A stretch of DNA of 64,000 bases from Venturia oleaginea (taxonomy: Eukaryota > Ascomycota > Dothideomycetes > Venturiales > Venturiaceae). Made by a program: the position numbers and the translations under genes. Of the stretch, positions 17,686 through 28,613 are shown in pieces. Every line of letters begins with the position of its first letter. Position 1 is the stretch's first letter. The notes below the pieces were generated by a model that was not told the DNA's origin, searched no databases, and saw nothing but the letters and a program-made list of their open reading frames with translations. The DNA is taken from assembly GCA_013176395.1 (NCBI GenBank), contig JABMLP010000001.1, positions 2,418,001 through 2,482,000 of the forward strand, in the 5' to 3' direction.

Positions 17686-20600
17686 ATGACTGCTGTTCAG
17701 TCTATGCCTGCTCTCCACTCGGACTTTGGTACAGGGACAGACCAATTTTCATCCCACATGGCTCAAGGACGCCCAGATATGGAACAACAGTCCAACACGT
17801 CAGCCTCGCCCGGCCAGGACGAGTCGCGTGGTCGCAGGCGGACCCGCGAAGTCGATAATGGCGACGACGAACAGGGCGATGATCAGGACAATGGTGGTGT
17901 CGGGAACTCGAAGAAGCGCAGGCGGAGTCGCAAGGGCCTGGACAAGAAGTTCGAGTGTCCGCATGAGGGCTGTGGAAAGAGTTACTCCAGGGCGGAGCAT
18001 TTATACCGGCACCAGCTGAACCGTATGTCTACCACTTTCATACTTGAGATAAGGCGTAGCGCGATGAGATGGGCATGGTCCTCCTCTGATCTGACGAAGC
18101 TCTGATCTGACGAAGCTCTGACCCGACGAAGCTCTGATCCGACGAAGCTCTGTTAAGAGCTCACCGTTGTCAACTCGAGATGCGAGTCGCCAAAACCTAT
18201 CGATATCGATTGGATCGAAGGCTTCTATAACCCTCGTTCTCAAAGGGACGCAAGGGACCTGATGGTTCGGCTCCGTTATGCCCCCTAGATTTGCATCTAA
18301 GGAGAGAAATACAAACAGAAAATCTTCATAGCGACAACAGAATACACATCGCACCACAGAAGACACCCGATCATTCGCTGACTGTCAAATAGACAATCCA
18401 AAACAAATATACAACTGCGATTTCCCAGACTGCCACCGATCCTTCGTCCGACAAGACCTCTGCGCGCGACATAAAGAACGACATACTGCGAGGGGATCAC
18501 AATTGCTGCGAAAAGAGAACTTCATGCAAAACCTCAATCCCATAGTAACAGCGGCAATGCAGGCTCAGGCAAAAAAGCAGATTCCTCAGTCTCCTACTGT
18601 ACGAACAGGCGATTCGCCGTATCCCGGTGCCACGCCATACCCAGGAAGTCAGCAGCAGCAGCAGCAGCAACAACAACAGCAGGGACCGGACAGAAACTAC
18701 CCCATGCAGTCCCCAGTAAATGTAACTGCAAGCGTTGGGACCTTACGATCCGAGAATAATGCGCCTCTTGACCCAAGTCTACATACTCCTACTGCGCCGA
18801 ATTTCCCTGGTCAACTCGGGCGAGTAAAGAGTGATGAAAGTTATCGCTCGATTGAACAGAACGACCCTCCTCGATCCGCGACCTTCTCTGCGCCATACGC
18901 GCAGCAGCAGCAGCAACAACATCAGCAGCAGGGCGGGCAGCCTCAATACCTGCGCGAAAGCAGTTATGCAAAACCATATTCTCCATACGGACCCGGAACG
19001 CCGACGCAGCCTCAATACACGGCACGCAGCCATCCTGGCCAGCAGTCTCCAGCGCCTGGCCAATATCAAGCAAATCAAAATTTCCCTCCGCTTACAGCCT
19101 TGCCACAACCTGCGTATGCTACAATGAGCCAGCCTCCTAACCAAGACGGGCCGACTAGCTACCCGACATCAGTCCCTGATCCCGTTCCTGGGGCCGAAAT
19201 GAGGATGAACCAAGTTTCGGAGAGCTCGTTTATGGATGGCATGACCGCCACTTATGCCATCCCCATGTTTGGCGGAGAAGGCTACACTCGCTCTCCCTTC
19301 ACAATGGCAGACGATTTTGCTGCTTGGTTGTTCAACGACTCTAATTTTGGCCATGTTGCATCGCCCATGGGCACATATGCTGGTCCGCCGGCTGGAGCCG
19401 CTGCTATGCCTAATGCCAACTACAGTTTACAAGCGCCATACTTCACTCACGATCCTGGTGTAAATGGCTACTCTTCGCAAGCAATGCCACCTCAAAAACC
19501 AATGGCAGTCACCAGCATAATCGATTCGGTGCAGCAGGTTGACCTGTCAGAAGATCGACGGCAACTGATCTTGGATCTCATCGACACCAGATTCAATGAT
19601 ACCGCACATGCTCCCGTCAAAAAGCGAGAGGAACTTCTGGATGGCAACCGCGATGACAACCGTCACGTCCTCAGTCTTCATATGATGCAAACCTACGTTG
19701 CATCCTACTGGCTGCACTTCCATCCTCAAATGCCCATTCTACATAAGCCTACTTTCGCTGCCAATAGTTGTCCGGAGCTTCTTCTCCTCGTCATCATCAC
19801 CTTAGGGGCATCTTGTTTGGAGAAAAGCTATGGGTACGAAGTCACGCAAAGCTGTGCTGAGCTCTCTGCATTCCTTGCGTGGCATTTGAGGTGGGAGATT
19901 TTCATGGACGCGGATTTCCGGCCGCCTGCAAAGCTCTGGGTGTTCCAGGCGTTGCTGTTGTTGGAGATCTTCGAGAAAATGTACTCGACACGACCGTTAC
20001 ACGAGCGTGCCCACATCCACCATGCAACCACTCTCACTTTGATGCGCCGTGGTAGCTCACTGATCGGGAGATCTTCGATCGACTCGCCGCCGAGTGGAAC
20101 CGACACCAGTCACGGCAGCAGCAGACATGGATCTATTAATGGCGCCATGAGCGCAACTGGATCCACAAATCAGTACTCACCGGATGAGTGGTGGAACCAA
20201 TGGATAACAAATGAAGCTACAAGACGTGCAGCCTTCGCGGCTTTCGTGATGGATTCCATCCACGCAACCATGTTTGGCCACTCGGCTGTCATGGTCGCGC
20301 ACGAAATGCGTCTTCCATTGCCTTGCGACGAGGCGCTCTGGAGTGCTACGAGCAGTGCTGAAGTTGGCAGAGTCGAGCAAACCCTTCATTCGAACGGTAT
20401 CAAACCAGCCACTTTCTTGGATGGCTTGAAAAAGACACTCAATGGACAGGCAGTGCGAACAAATTCATTCGGCCGCACGATTCTGATGGCGGGTCTGCTC
20501 AGCGTATCATGGCACATGAACCAACGGGATTTGCAAGTGAGCTCACTTGGCGTCACGCAAGCTTTGGGAGGCAGAGACAAGTGGAGAGGCTCTCTCACCC

Positions 20601-21331
20601 GCGCTTTCGACTTTTGGAAACTCGATCTGGACGAGTCCCTTGCCAAGACCGAAACCGGAGCTGTGACTAATCAAGTGTTCCACCACACCATCAAGGCCGA
20701 TGACGAGAACGTTTTCGAAAGCCGGACGGTGCTTCATCACTTGGCTCATATGGCTATGCATGTTGATATTGTGGATTGCCAGATCTTCGCCGGAGCCAGT
20801 CGCCTACTAGGTCGCAGCATCACTCCACAAGACTATAATGGAGCCCAGCGCCGGATGAAAGAAGGTTGGGCCCCAACCGCTCGAGCACGCGACGCGACCT
20901 TCTACGCTCTGAGATTTCTCTCCATGGTTCTTATCCCTGACGATGCCGCCACCAACAGCATGGGCAAGACCGAATTCGGATACACTGCACGAGAAGACTT
21001 TCTCCTCAACAGACCATGGGTCCTGTATTTCGCTACGCTCATTGTATGGTCCTACGGCTTCGCTTTGGACGGCCCTATCAAGCCAATGTATAGCCTCTCA
21101 TCGCAAGAAGAAGTCTTCAACGATATGCAGGGTTTCCTCCGGAGAGTGGGAGGTGTGCGTGCTCCTGACGATCTCCAAAGGATGCAGAACCGCAATGCGT
21201 GTCTCGGTCTGCTCATCCTGATGCGCGATACCTTTTCTAAGACAAGATGGGAGTTGTTGCATGAGGCGAGCAAATTGCTCAACAAGTGTATCGAGATGTT
21301 GGGATCGTCGCAGAATACTCCCATGTCTTGA
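17686..21331 (+). CDS. C2H2 zinc-finger / fungal_trans transcription factor
   Basis: Exons 17686-18022 and 18393-21331 give 1091 residues. The intron (370 bp, CGTATGT ... CTGAC ... AAATAG) joins CAG CTG AAC C to AC AAT CCA and restores the last His of finger 1. Finger 1 is FECPHEGCGKSYSRAEHLYRH + H; finger 2 is YNCDFPDCHRSFVRQDLCARH + H. A basic KKRRRSRKGLDKK before finger 1 is a likely nuclear signal. Two Gln runs follow (about residues 160-171 and 240-250). The second half is the fungal-specific regulator domain, with YVASYWLHFHPQMPILHKPT, AFAAFVMDSIHATMFGHSA and MRLPLPCDEALW. It is a nuclear DNA-binding regulator of unknown target. The long intron with internal repeats is unusual. No lesions are seen. 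Confidence 0.9.
18085..18152 (+). repeat. 16-bp tandem repeat inside the C2H2 gene intron
   Basis: Four units of TCTGATCTGACGAAGC, the third and fourth with CCCG or TCCG variants, plus a partial fifth, lie in the 370-bp intron that splits finger 1 from finger 2. Confidence 0.9.
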
Positions 21332-22131
21332 TATGGCCTTGGTCTATACTGGCTAAAAACTATCACTCCAGCGGACTATCTTATCTAGATCGGGAGTCGA
21401 CGTATCTCACAATCTTCTCTTTCGTTTTTCTTTGGTTCTGCTTATGATCATCATTCGTTACGGTGTTTGTGCTTTTCATTTGACGGATGGCCGGAGCTGG
21501 GTTTAGGACCTGTTGATATGATGTGTACGCCATTTTCTCTCTGTTTCTTCTTTGTACCATACACTGTGATGAATGGTGGGTGGGTGCGTGGGTAGGTTTG
21601 GAGGTATACTTTTCCTTGCGGCCTGCTTCTGAGTGTTTCTCTCTATACCCACTGGTTTTGATGGATGTTTTTTGGATGGAACGCTTTTCTTATCTGCCCT
21701 TTTGGGCGTGGTCGGTTGGAAGACGGGCCGCGAGGATTTACTGCACTTAAAAATTGGGGATAGCGGGTGGTGTGGTGGGTGGGGAGGAAGGAAGGATACA
21801 TATCTATTGTTTATAACGAGCATTTTTCAACACTTACTTGACGTCACGGCTAGTAGTAACTAATGAAAGGCGTGAACAACAATCAGGTATGGACTAAATA
21901 TGATAGTGAACTACAGGTAGCTATGTAAATGGGGGCTGGGGGCAAGGCCTACTTATAGGTCTTGCTGTGGCCTGTGTACTGTGGCGCCTTGTTAGGTGCT
22001 TGGACACTGTGGTTGTTCCAGTAGCCTAGCAAGCCGTCACATGTGTAGAGGGATAATTACCACTACATCTACCGCCTAACCCTCCTGTAATTTAATCCAC
22101 CCTATTGATAATATAATAATAACAATAACAA
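21332..22131. other. Intergenic, 3' side of the C2H2 regulator
   Basis: About 800 bp. It presumably contains the 3' UTR; T-rich runs occur near 21420-21480 and 21600-21700. No gene is seen. The AT-rich ATAATAATAACAATAACAATAA just before 22134 is the target of the pogo-like insertion. Confidence 0.6.
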
Positions 22132-22133
22132 TA

Positions 22134-22802
22134 ATGTATTCGATCACCCAACTGGTCAAAATTTGCCAAGACCCCAACTACTCTTCTTATTCTACTATGT
22201 CTCAACAACGTAATGAGTTACTACTCCAACACGAAGGGAGAATTCAGCTTGCAATCCAAGCTTTGAATACCGGCCAACTCCGAAGCCAATGGGCTGCTGC
22301 GAGCGCCTTCAACGTTAAACAACAAACCCTCTCCGATCGCGTCAGAGGAGTCCCATTTATCCTCGAAAGACCACCAAACGGTCGGAAACTTAGCCTTACC
22401 GAAGAGCAAACGCTTGTCCGATATATCCTCGACCTCGATTCGCGAGGATTTGCGCCCCGGCTGTGTGAGGTGGCAGATATGTACTATAGAGTATGGGACT
22501 GCAGCAGCGCAGGTAGCTGCAGAGGCGTCTGTAGCGCCTCAGGGATCGAAGAAGGCTCGTGGTAGTGGTGATCAAGAAACAGCCCGACCAACCCAACGGC
22601 GCTGTGGGAACTGCGGCGCAACTGGGCATAATGCGCGAACTTGTAAAAAAGATATCGAGACATCTTCTGAATCGGATAGCAGCACGACGGACTTAGAATC
22701 TATTGTTAATAGCGATGAAATTGAAGAGTCGTAATATAAGATGGTCGTGCCAAGAAATTTTGACCGGTTGGGTGATCTGACGGGTTGGGTGATCGAATAC
22801 GT
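22134..22802 (+). mobile_element. pogo/Fot-like element, internally deleted (669 bp)
   Basis: The left end ATGTATTCGATCACCCAAC (22134) and right end ...GGGTGATCGAATACGT (22802) form terminal inverted repeats flanked by TA (22132-22133, 22803-22804). The left repeat holds one copy of a GATCACCCAACC(C/G)GTC motif, the right repeat two. Compared with the copy at 46584, the middle of the transposase is missing: the sequence jumps at about 22477 from ...GAGGTGGCAGAT to GAGTATGGGACTGC. It is non-autonomous. Confidence 0.93.
22197..22734 (+). pseudogene. Remnant of pogo/Fot-like transposase
   Basis: The start MSQQRNELLLQHEGRIQL and the CENP-B/psq-type helix-turn-helix region (AFNVKQQTLSDRVRG, GRKLSLTEEQTLVRYIL) match the copy at 46664. 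After the deletion the frame shifts; the C-terminal CCHC knuckle CGNCGATGHNARTC and the acidic tail ending EIEES are in another frame (to 22734). All catalytic residues are gone. Confidence 0.9.
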
Positions 22803-22804
22803 TA

Positions 22805-23593
22805 ACTATAATCGGATTTTACGTGGTATGTAATGGCGTATGTGCCGTGTGCCCACAATTTCACCCTATCTACAATTGCAAAAACCCAACTCTCTGGGAT
22901 AAAAAGTCTTTCGTCACGTTCCAGACCGCGCCCCGTCCATGGACCGGCGCCGTCGAACTATGCCCCCCGTTCACTACCCGAGTCTTCAATACTGTGGTCA
23001 GTAAAGGACACCCTCCGGTCCTGATGCTCCCAATCCTCTGTTCCGGGTCCGGTGTTGTCCAGATTCCGAGTTGGCCATTGTTGTTGTAAATCCAGGGTCC
23101 AGGATTTTTACAACACCAGGATCCAATATGCCAAGCATCGTGAGGACCGGCGTGGTAACGGACACGGCGCGCCCTGGTAACGCGCCGTTAATAAATAAAC
23201 AGTTTCCACCCCAATCTCTCCTCCCTCCATCACCTCACAGCAATCTTCGGTCCACACCTCCTCTTCTCTCCTCATTCCCTCCTCAAGACCCTCATCGCAC
23301 CCTCAGCTCTCCAACGCTTCCTCCTGGTTGGCTGGAGTTCGTACGGTTAGAATAAGGGCGATCACCACATTGTGCACGTGACTGCATGTGACAGCACGTG
23401 ACGCTGCATATATATTCCTCACTTCTGCCACGTAGATTAAATCAAGCTTGATCATCTTCACTCATTTTATCACGTACTGATGTACGGTGTTTGTACCGTC
23501 CATGGTTCGGGAATTCCGCTCATTTCTCACTTCAGCTTTTCCTCCTTCCCGTCTGTAGTCTCTGCTCTTCCCCTCCTCCCATCCTGTGTCTTC
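22805..23593. other. Intergenic with promoter-like E-box cluster
   Basis: About 790 bp between the pogo-like copy and the LINE 3' end. It is C/T-rich at 23200-23330 and 23520-23610. It contains the E-box/TATA cluster at 23375-23417 but no supportable gene downstream before the LINE. Confidence 0.55.
23375..23417 (+). promoter_or_regulatory. Three E-boxes at 10-bp spacing followed by TATA
   Basis: CACGTG (23375), CATGTG (23385) and CACGTG (23395), each followed by AC, are spaced exactly 10 bp apart. CATATATATT follows at 23407-23416. bHLH factors (Pho4/Cbf1/SREBP types in fungi) bind such sites. The driven gene is not visible, as the LINE begins about 180 bp downstream. Confidence 0.5.
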
Positions 23594-26500
23594 TCACTCA
23601 ACTCTCCCCACCAGGCGGGGCGCCGCGGAGAATTTTGACCTGTCCTCCTTTTGTGCGTTGTTTGCCACGGTAAGATAGGGCAGGATATTATTGTCGAGCA
23701 TCCACCTAGCAGCAGCCTTGCATCCCTTGCTGGTATTGAGTGCCGTACGTATCGATGTTGTACCAGTTTCGCTCCTCAGATGGTCTCTGTTATATCTGGG
23801 GCAGAAGTCGAATACATGGATTAGTGTCTGGTGTTGCCATCCACACGCGCATTCCGGGGTTATCCCTGGCACATGTATTGCTGCCAGCCAGGACCGGAGT
23901 CCCAATACCTCTGTTCTCATCAAAAACACCGCTGTAGCTTCAAGTTTCGTGAGGCCATCGTACAGTCCCAGTGTCTCGTCCTCCCACTCCTTAGACCAAG
24001 TCGCACCGGCCTTGTTCCTTCTCTTCTCCTCCCACCTTGCCCTCCATATCTCCTCCAGTAGCGCGGAGATTTTGGAGGGCAGCCTATATTTATGCAGGTT
24101 TCCTCCCCTTCGAGCTCTCTTTTTCCTATTTTCGGCTCCTGGTTTCTCAGCGTCGGGCCTTCCTCGCTCGCTTCTTGTCCTGGCAATGGCCCGTCTCTGT
24201 TTGTAGGGTCCCACTTCATGTGTAGGTCTCCCTAGCGTTGGTCTTGGCTCTGGCTCCGGTCCTCCATAGTATAAGTTGGGTAGCTCTGCGGGAGCATACT
24301 AAGGCATTTCGTTGAACTGCTTCTCCCGTAGTGCTAGTCTAGCAGCTCCCATCTCTGCCGGTATCTCCGGTCGCCGGGGAAGTACCCTGGGTCTTCCTCT
24401 CCTTCTTCTCCCCCTTGGTGGTGGGGGGACAGCCTCCATGTCCTTCCACATGAGTTCAACTGTGTGTTGTATCTCTTTTGCCACCGGATGGTCCTTTACC
24501 GCTCCCACTCGTTCCAGGACGAGCTGCTCCACGTATAGGTCCATCGGCTGGACCGACGTCTCCCTTTCCAGCGCAACAACGGGGGTTCCCCTATAGCCCC
24601 CGGTTACCTTCCTAAGGCAGTCCCTCTGGACTCTTGCCAATCGCTCCATGTACGGTGCCCGCGTAATACTTCCAGCTCGGTCATTGCATCCCCACGCCTG
24701 GATCCCGTATAGGAGGTAGGTCTTACCACTGCTATATAAATGAGTCTGGACTTCCGCAATGATGGTCCAAACATTCCGGCTACCAGCCGCTCCATTGCTC
24801 CCATAGCTGCCCTGGCCTTGCCAATGGCCCTGTCATATGGGACTCCCAACTCAACGACGGATCGAACCAGACCCCGAGCATCCTGATCTCCTTCTTCATT
24901 ACCTTTACTGGAGTCCCATCAACCACTACTGTAGAGTCCATGTCCCCTGGCTGGGCCTCCGTCCGTTTGGCCTGCTTGAAGTGCATAGTTGGTACTTTGT
25001 GGGGTTAAATGTCGCCCCATGTCTCTTTGCCCAAGCGATACATCTGTCATGTGCAACGGTTAGTCTCCGGCAGTTGTCTGCGGCCGATGGGTCGGTGTAG
25101 CCGCCCTTGCCCTCCTTCCTCAGGACGCACGTGATGGATTCCTTAAATGACGGTGGGAGGCCTCCAGTCTCAAGCATGGTCTGTACCGCTTCCGCAGCCG
25201 GCATCTTAATGTCCTCCACCAGCAGCTTGATAGCTTCGTTCTGGATCTCGTCCGGCCCTGGGGCTTTTCTATTGGACATTCCCAAGATAACCGTCTCGAT
25301 CATCTCCTCTATGATATCCGGCACCTCTTCGCCCTCGACCCGTACGGCCCACGGCCGGTCTGATCCTGGTCCCCCTTCGATGTCGCTAAGATCAGCTTCC
25401 TGCTGCGCGGGAAAGAATTTCTCCACCAGGATCCGCGCTATATCGGCCCATGTCCTTGCTTTTCCTGCCTGTTCTCGGATCGACCAGATCGGGCATTTGG
25501 GGGAGCCCGGGTGCTCTTTTGCGGCTCCATTTTGACATTGTCCATAGCCCTTTGTTGTGTGGTATGGCGGGGTCATTGGTAAACTCATCTAGAAAGGTCC
25601 TCCAACTGTCCCTGGAGAGTCTTCGAATTTCCCGATCTAGGGCTTTGGTGGCCGTCCGCAACCTTTCCCTATCTCTGGCCGCAAAACTCCTTTTGTAGTC
25701 CCGACGGGCATCATCCTTCTCCTTGATAAGTTCTGCCGCGCGGGGGGACCACCCTTTCCTCTCTTTCCTTCATGGTTTGATCCTGGGGCACAGTTTCACC
25801 AGGGCTTGGTGTATAGCCTCTTGTAGCGCCACCATTCTATCTCCGGAACTTTGCCATCCGAAGGCCGCGACTCTCTCTCTCTCTCTGAACTCTTGCGAAT
25901 CCATCCTGTCGGTATTGAACCTCTCCAGGCCCGTGATCCTCGTTGTTTCCGCTTCTAAAACTATCCGGATAGGGTCGTGGTCTTTAAAGTCCCTCCACCC
26001 TGGTTCCGGGAGAGAGGACACGGTTCTGGCGCGTACCCCCTCAGTCCCGAACGTGAGATCGATCGTCGATTTGTCTCCATTCCTTTCCCAAGTCGACTCC
26101 CCTCTCTTCGTAAGCATATACAGGTTGTACGCTTCCACTTTCTCCCAGAGATGATCGGCTTGGCGTGTCGCCCTCGCGCCAATGCCGCCCCATCTCGGGT
26201 GCGTTGCGTTTATGTCCCCTAGGACCATGTAGTCCTCCTTCGCCTCCCCTATCGCTGTCCGTATTTGTGGCCATTTGGTCATTCGTACTTCGTTCGTGAT
26301 GGAATTGTAAACATTGATAAGTGTAACGGGCCAGCCGCCGAGGTTGATGTCGAGCACCCCGACCCATGGGCCATAGTAGCGGACCGCCCATGTTCCGGGC
26401 TCGATCTCCTTGCTAATGAAAAAAACCACCTTCGTCGCCCTCGCCCTCTCTCCCCTTGGGTCAAACGCTAACGTGTACCCCGGGGGGCAGTACGTGGTGC

Positions 26501-26639
26501 CTCTCTTCTCCATTGGTTCCTGCGGCACCATAACTTTCTGTATCTTTGGGTGAAAGCGGTCGATCAACGACCTAGCTTTGTTGTAGTTAGCGTTACAACA
26601 ATTGTACTGCACGATCTCGGTCCTGGGTCTACTAGACAT
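23594..26639 (-). pseudogene. LINE ORF2: endonuclease and broken reverse transcriptase
   Basis: 26639-25770 encodes an APE-type endonuclease intact up to a stop: VQYNCCNANYNKARSL, VLGDINATHPRWGG, STIDLTF and FKDHDPI. Later parts lie in different frames. 25661-24926 covers the reverse transcriptase N-terminus (NRKAPGPDEIQNEAIK, PPSFKESITCVLRKEGKGG) and then jumps directly to CRRLTVAHDRCIAWAKRHG, which normally follows the YADD box; the catalytic palm is deleted. 24849-24299 holds the thumb/connection region. RNase H motifs are not found. The C-terminal finger CACGWQHQTLIHVFDFC lies near 23800. The product is non-functional. Confidence 0.85.
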
Positions 26640-26762
26640 TGGGTAAGATCGGGTTAAGGGGTGTGCTAGGTGGCGCTACATCGCCAAAACTCACGGCTAC
26701 CCCCGTGAATTCCCTATCCATTGTCTGCTTCATACTGGATGGCGGTAGCGTACCGCTGTTCA

Positions 26763-28291
26763 CTATGGTCGGCAGAGCCCCGAACCTCGGGGGGTTGCCG
26801 GTGGTATCAATTCCTCTTCCGCTGCCCCGCTCCCTGGCCGGGTCGCTTCCGCCCTCGTCGGGGTGTCTGGGTTTTCTCCTATGGGCGTTCCATAGGCGGA
26901 CTCGGGTACCATAGAGAGTCGATTTCCTCTGGTAGTTGGTGTGCTGAACCCAACCTTCTCGAAGATGTGCCCCTGCCCTTGGGGGCTCGGCACTACCTTG
27001 GGCCTGTTTGTGGATCCGGGCGGTCTCCCAACTGGTCCACCGGGACCGTTAGGGGCCCTACGCTTGTTCGATCTATGTGGAAACTGCTTCTCGTACTCGG
27101 GTGCTGCCTGGATGGCGCGGTCCTTAATCATCCAGGATTGCTGCTGTAAGGCCGCCCTCTTTGCTTGCACTTGCCCAAAATACCTTTCAAAAGTCTTGCA
27201 CTGTCTCCTAGCCCACGTGGGGTGTGCGCCCTTGCAGTTTGTGCACCGGTGGACATTCAATGCCCCTAGGCATATACTGGTGTCGTGGTCACTCAGGCAT
27301 CTACCGCACTTGACCGCTAAGGTGCAATGCTCCGAGACATGTCCCCAGACTTGGCACTTGTAACACTGCTTGATCGAGGCTGTATGATCGTACAGCCTGG
27401 CCTGGTAGATCTCTCCTCTTATAACAATCCCCTTCTGGATTACCATATCCCTATGCTCTGTGGTCCTGAACCCAAGCAAGAGCGCTACCCGTTCGGAGAC
27501 CGTGGCCGGCCCGTCCCTTCTTTTGTATCTCTTGGCTTTGTCCTTCCATGCAACTGAGTGAATCTTCAGCCCTGAGCATAGTATCTGAGTCCCCATGATA
27601 ATGTCGCTCAGGATCTGGGTGTTGTCCGCGTTTCTTCCGTGAGCCACTCCTACTCCACGGTGTACTCCCATCATCTCTATGAGGAAGTCTCTTCGTACTT
27701 GTGTGGTCGCCGCCCCGGTTCCTTGGAGGGCGCACCTGTCCTTGTCCGCAGTGGTCCTGAAACGGACATTCACCGCTCCGCGCTTGAGGACGTGGACTCC
27801 AACCGCGGATGGCATATCCTTCCTGCAGACTTCCAGTACATTGTTGGTATCTCTCCTATCTTCTTCTGTGAGCTCAACATTTTCGTTGAGATTGACTATC
27901 TTGGAGTTTGGTGGCTCCACCGCGATATGGGAGTACAGGCGGCGTTCCGTCGATGGCCCCTTTCCATGGAGATCCTTGATCATTCGCTCAATCCGGTCCA
28001 GTTGTGGTCCAGCCGAGAAGCATTCTGGTCCAGCCGCAAAGTTTTCCCGGGCCACCGGGGGGGTGCAAGTGCGTCCAAGGCGTCGCGGACGAGGGAGGCA
28101 AGGAACCGAGGATGGGGCATTTTGGAGGCGTTCAAGTGCCCTATGACTTCAATTAGGATGTCCTTTGCTGGTCTCAAGGATTGTCCGGCTTGAGGTCCTT
28201 CTGCTCTTCTAATGGATCTGGTCGGCAGCTGCGACGGTGACGGTCCACTCGTGGTATCACCACCACCGCTGTCCTGCGGGTTGTTCGACAT
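26763..28291 (-). pseudogene. LINE ORF1 (gag-like), one frameshift
   Basis: It begins MSNNPQDSGGGDTTSG at 28291. Near 28050, at a run of seven C (minus strand), the frame must shift to ARENFAAGPECF, which then runs uninterrupted to 26763. Three Cys/His knuckles, CYKCQVWGHVSEHC, CGRCLSDHDTSIC and CTNCKGAHPTWARRQC, show the nucleic-acid-binding protein typical of Tad/I-type LINEs. The C-terminus is rich in Pro, Gly and Arg. The slip in the homopolymer could be a real mutation or a sequencing error. Confidence 0.82.
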
Positions 28292-28613
28292 CTTTGCTAG
28301 GGTAATGCGCCCTTGCGGTTACGATGGTGATGCGTATGACTTTATCTGAATAATATTGGGTGACTCAACGGCTTGGAGCGGTTTTGATGGAATATATTAA
28401 TTTCCCATTAATAATATACAGATGAAGAAGGAACAAAAAATGCTTACTCTAAGGTACTGTGGATATCATACCAAATCAAAATGCAACCCGAAAAAACGTA
28501 GCGACCGAAAATGTTTCCCACCCAAATGCAAGATGTCCCGAGATGAGACTCGTGACAATCGTGAAAAAAGAGCTGTATCCGGCTCGAATACAGCCCATCG
28601 GGCCTCCTCGAGA
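28292..28613. other. Intergenic, no gene seen
   Basis: It holds the 5' flank of the LINE, AT-rich near 28385-28425, and the 3' flank of the Zn2Cys6 gene. Nothing else is identified. Confidence 0.5.

Larger units (their letters stand above)
23594..28291 (-). mobile_element. Degraded LINE (Tad/I-like non-LTR retrotransposon)
   Basis: The order on the minus strand is ORF1 with three zinc knuckles (28291-26763) and ORF2 with endonuclease, partial reverse transcriptase and C-terminal CCHC-type finger (26639-23594). Multiple frameshifts and deletions break it. No target duplication or poly(A) tail could be confirmed, so the ends are approximate and given from the coding limits. Confidence 0.88.
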
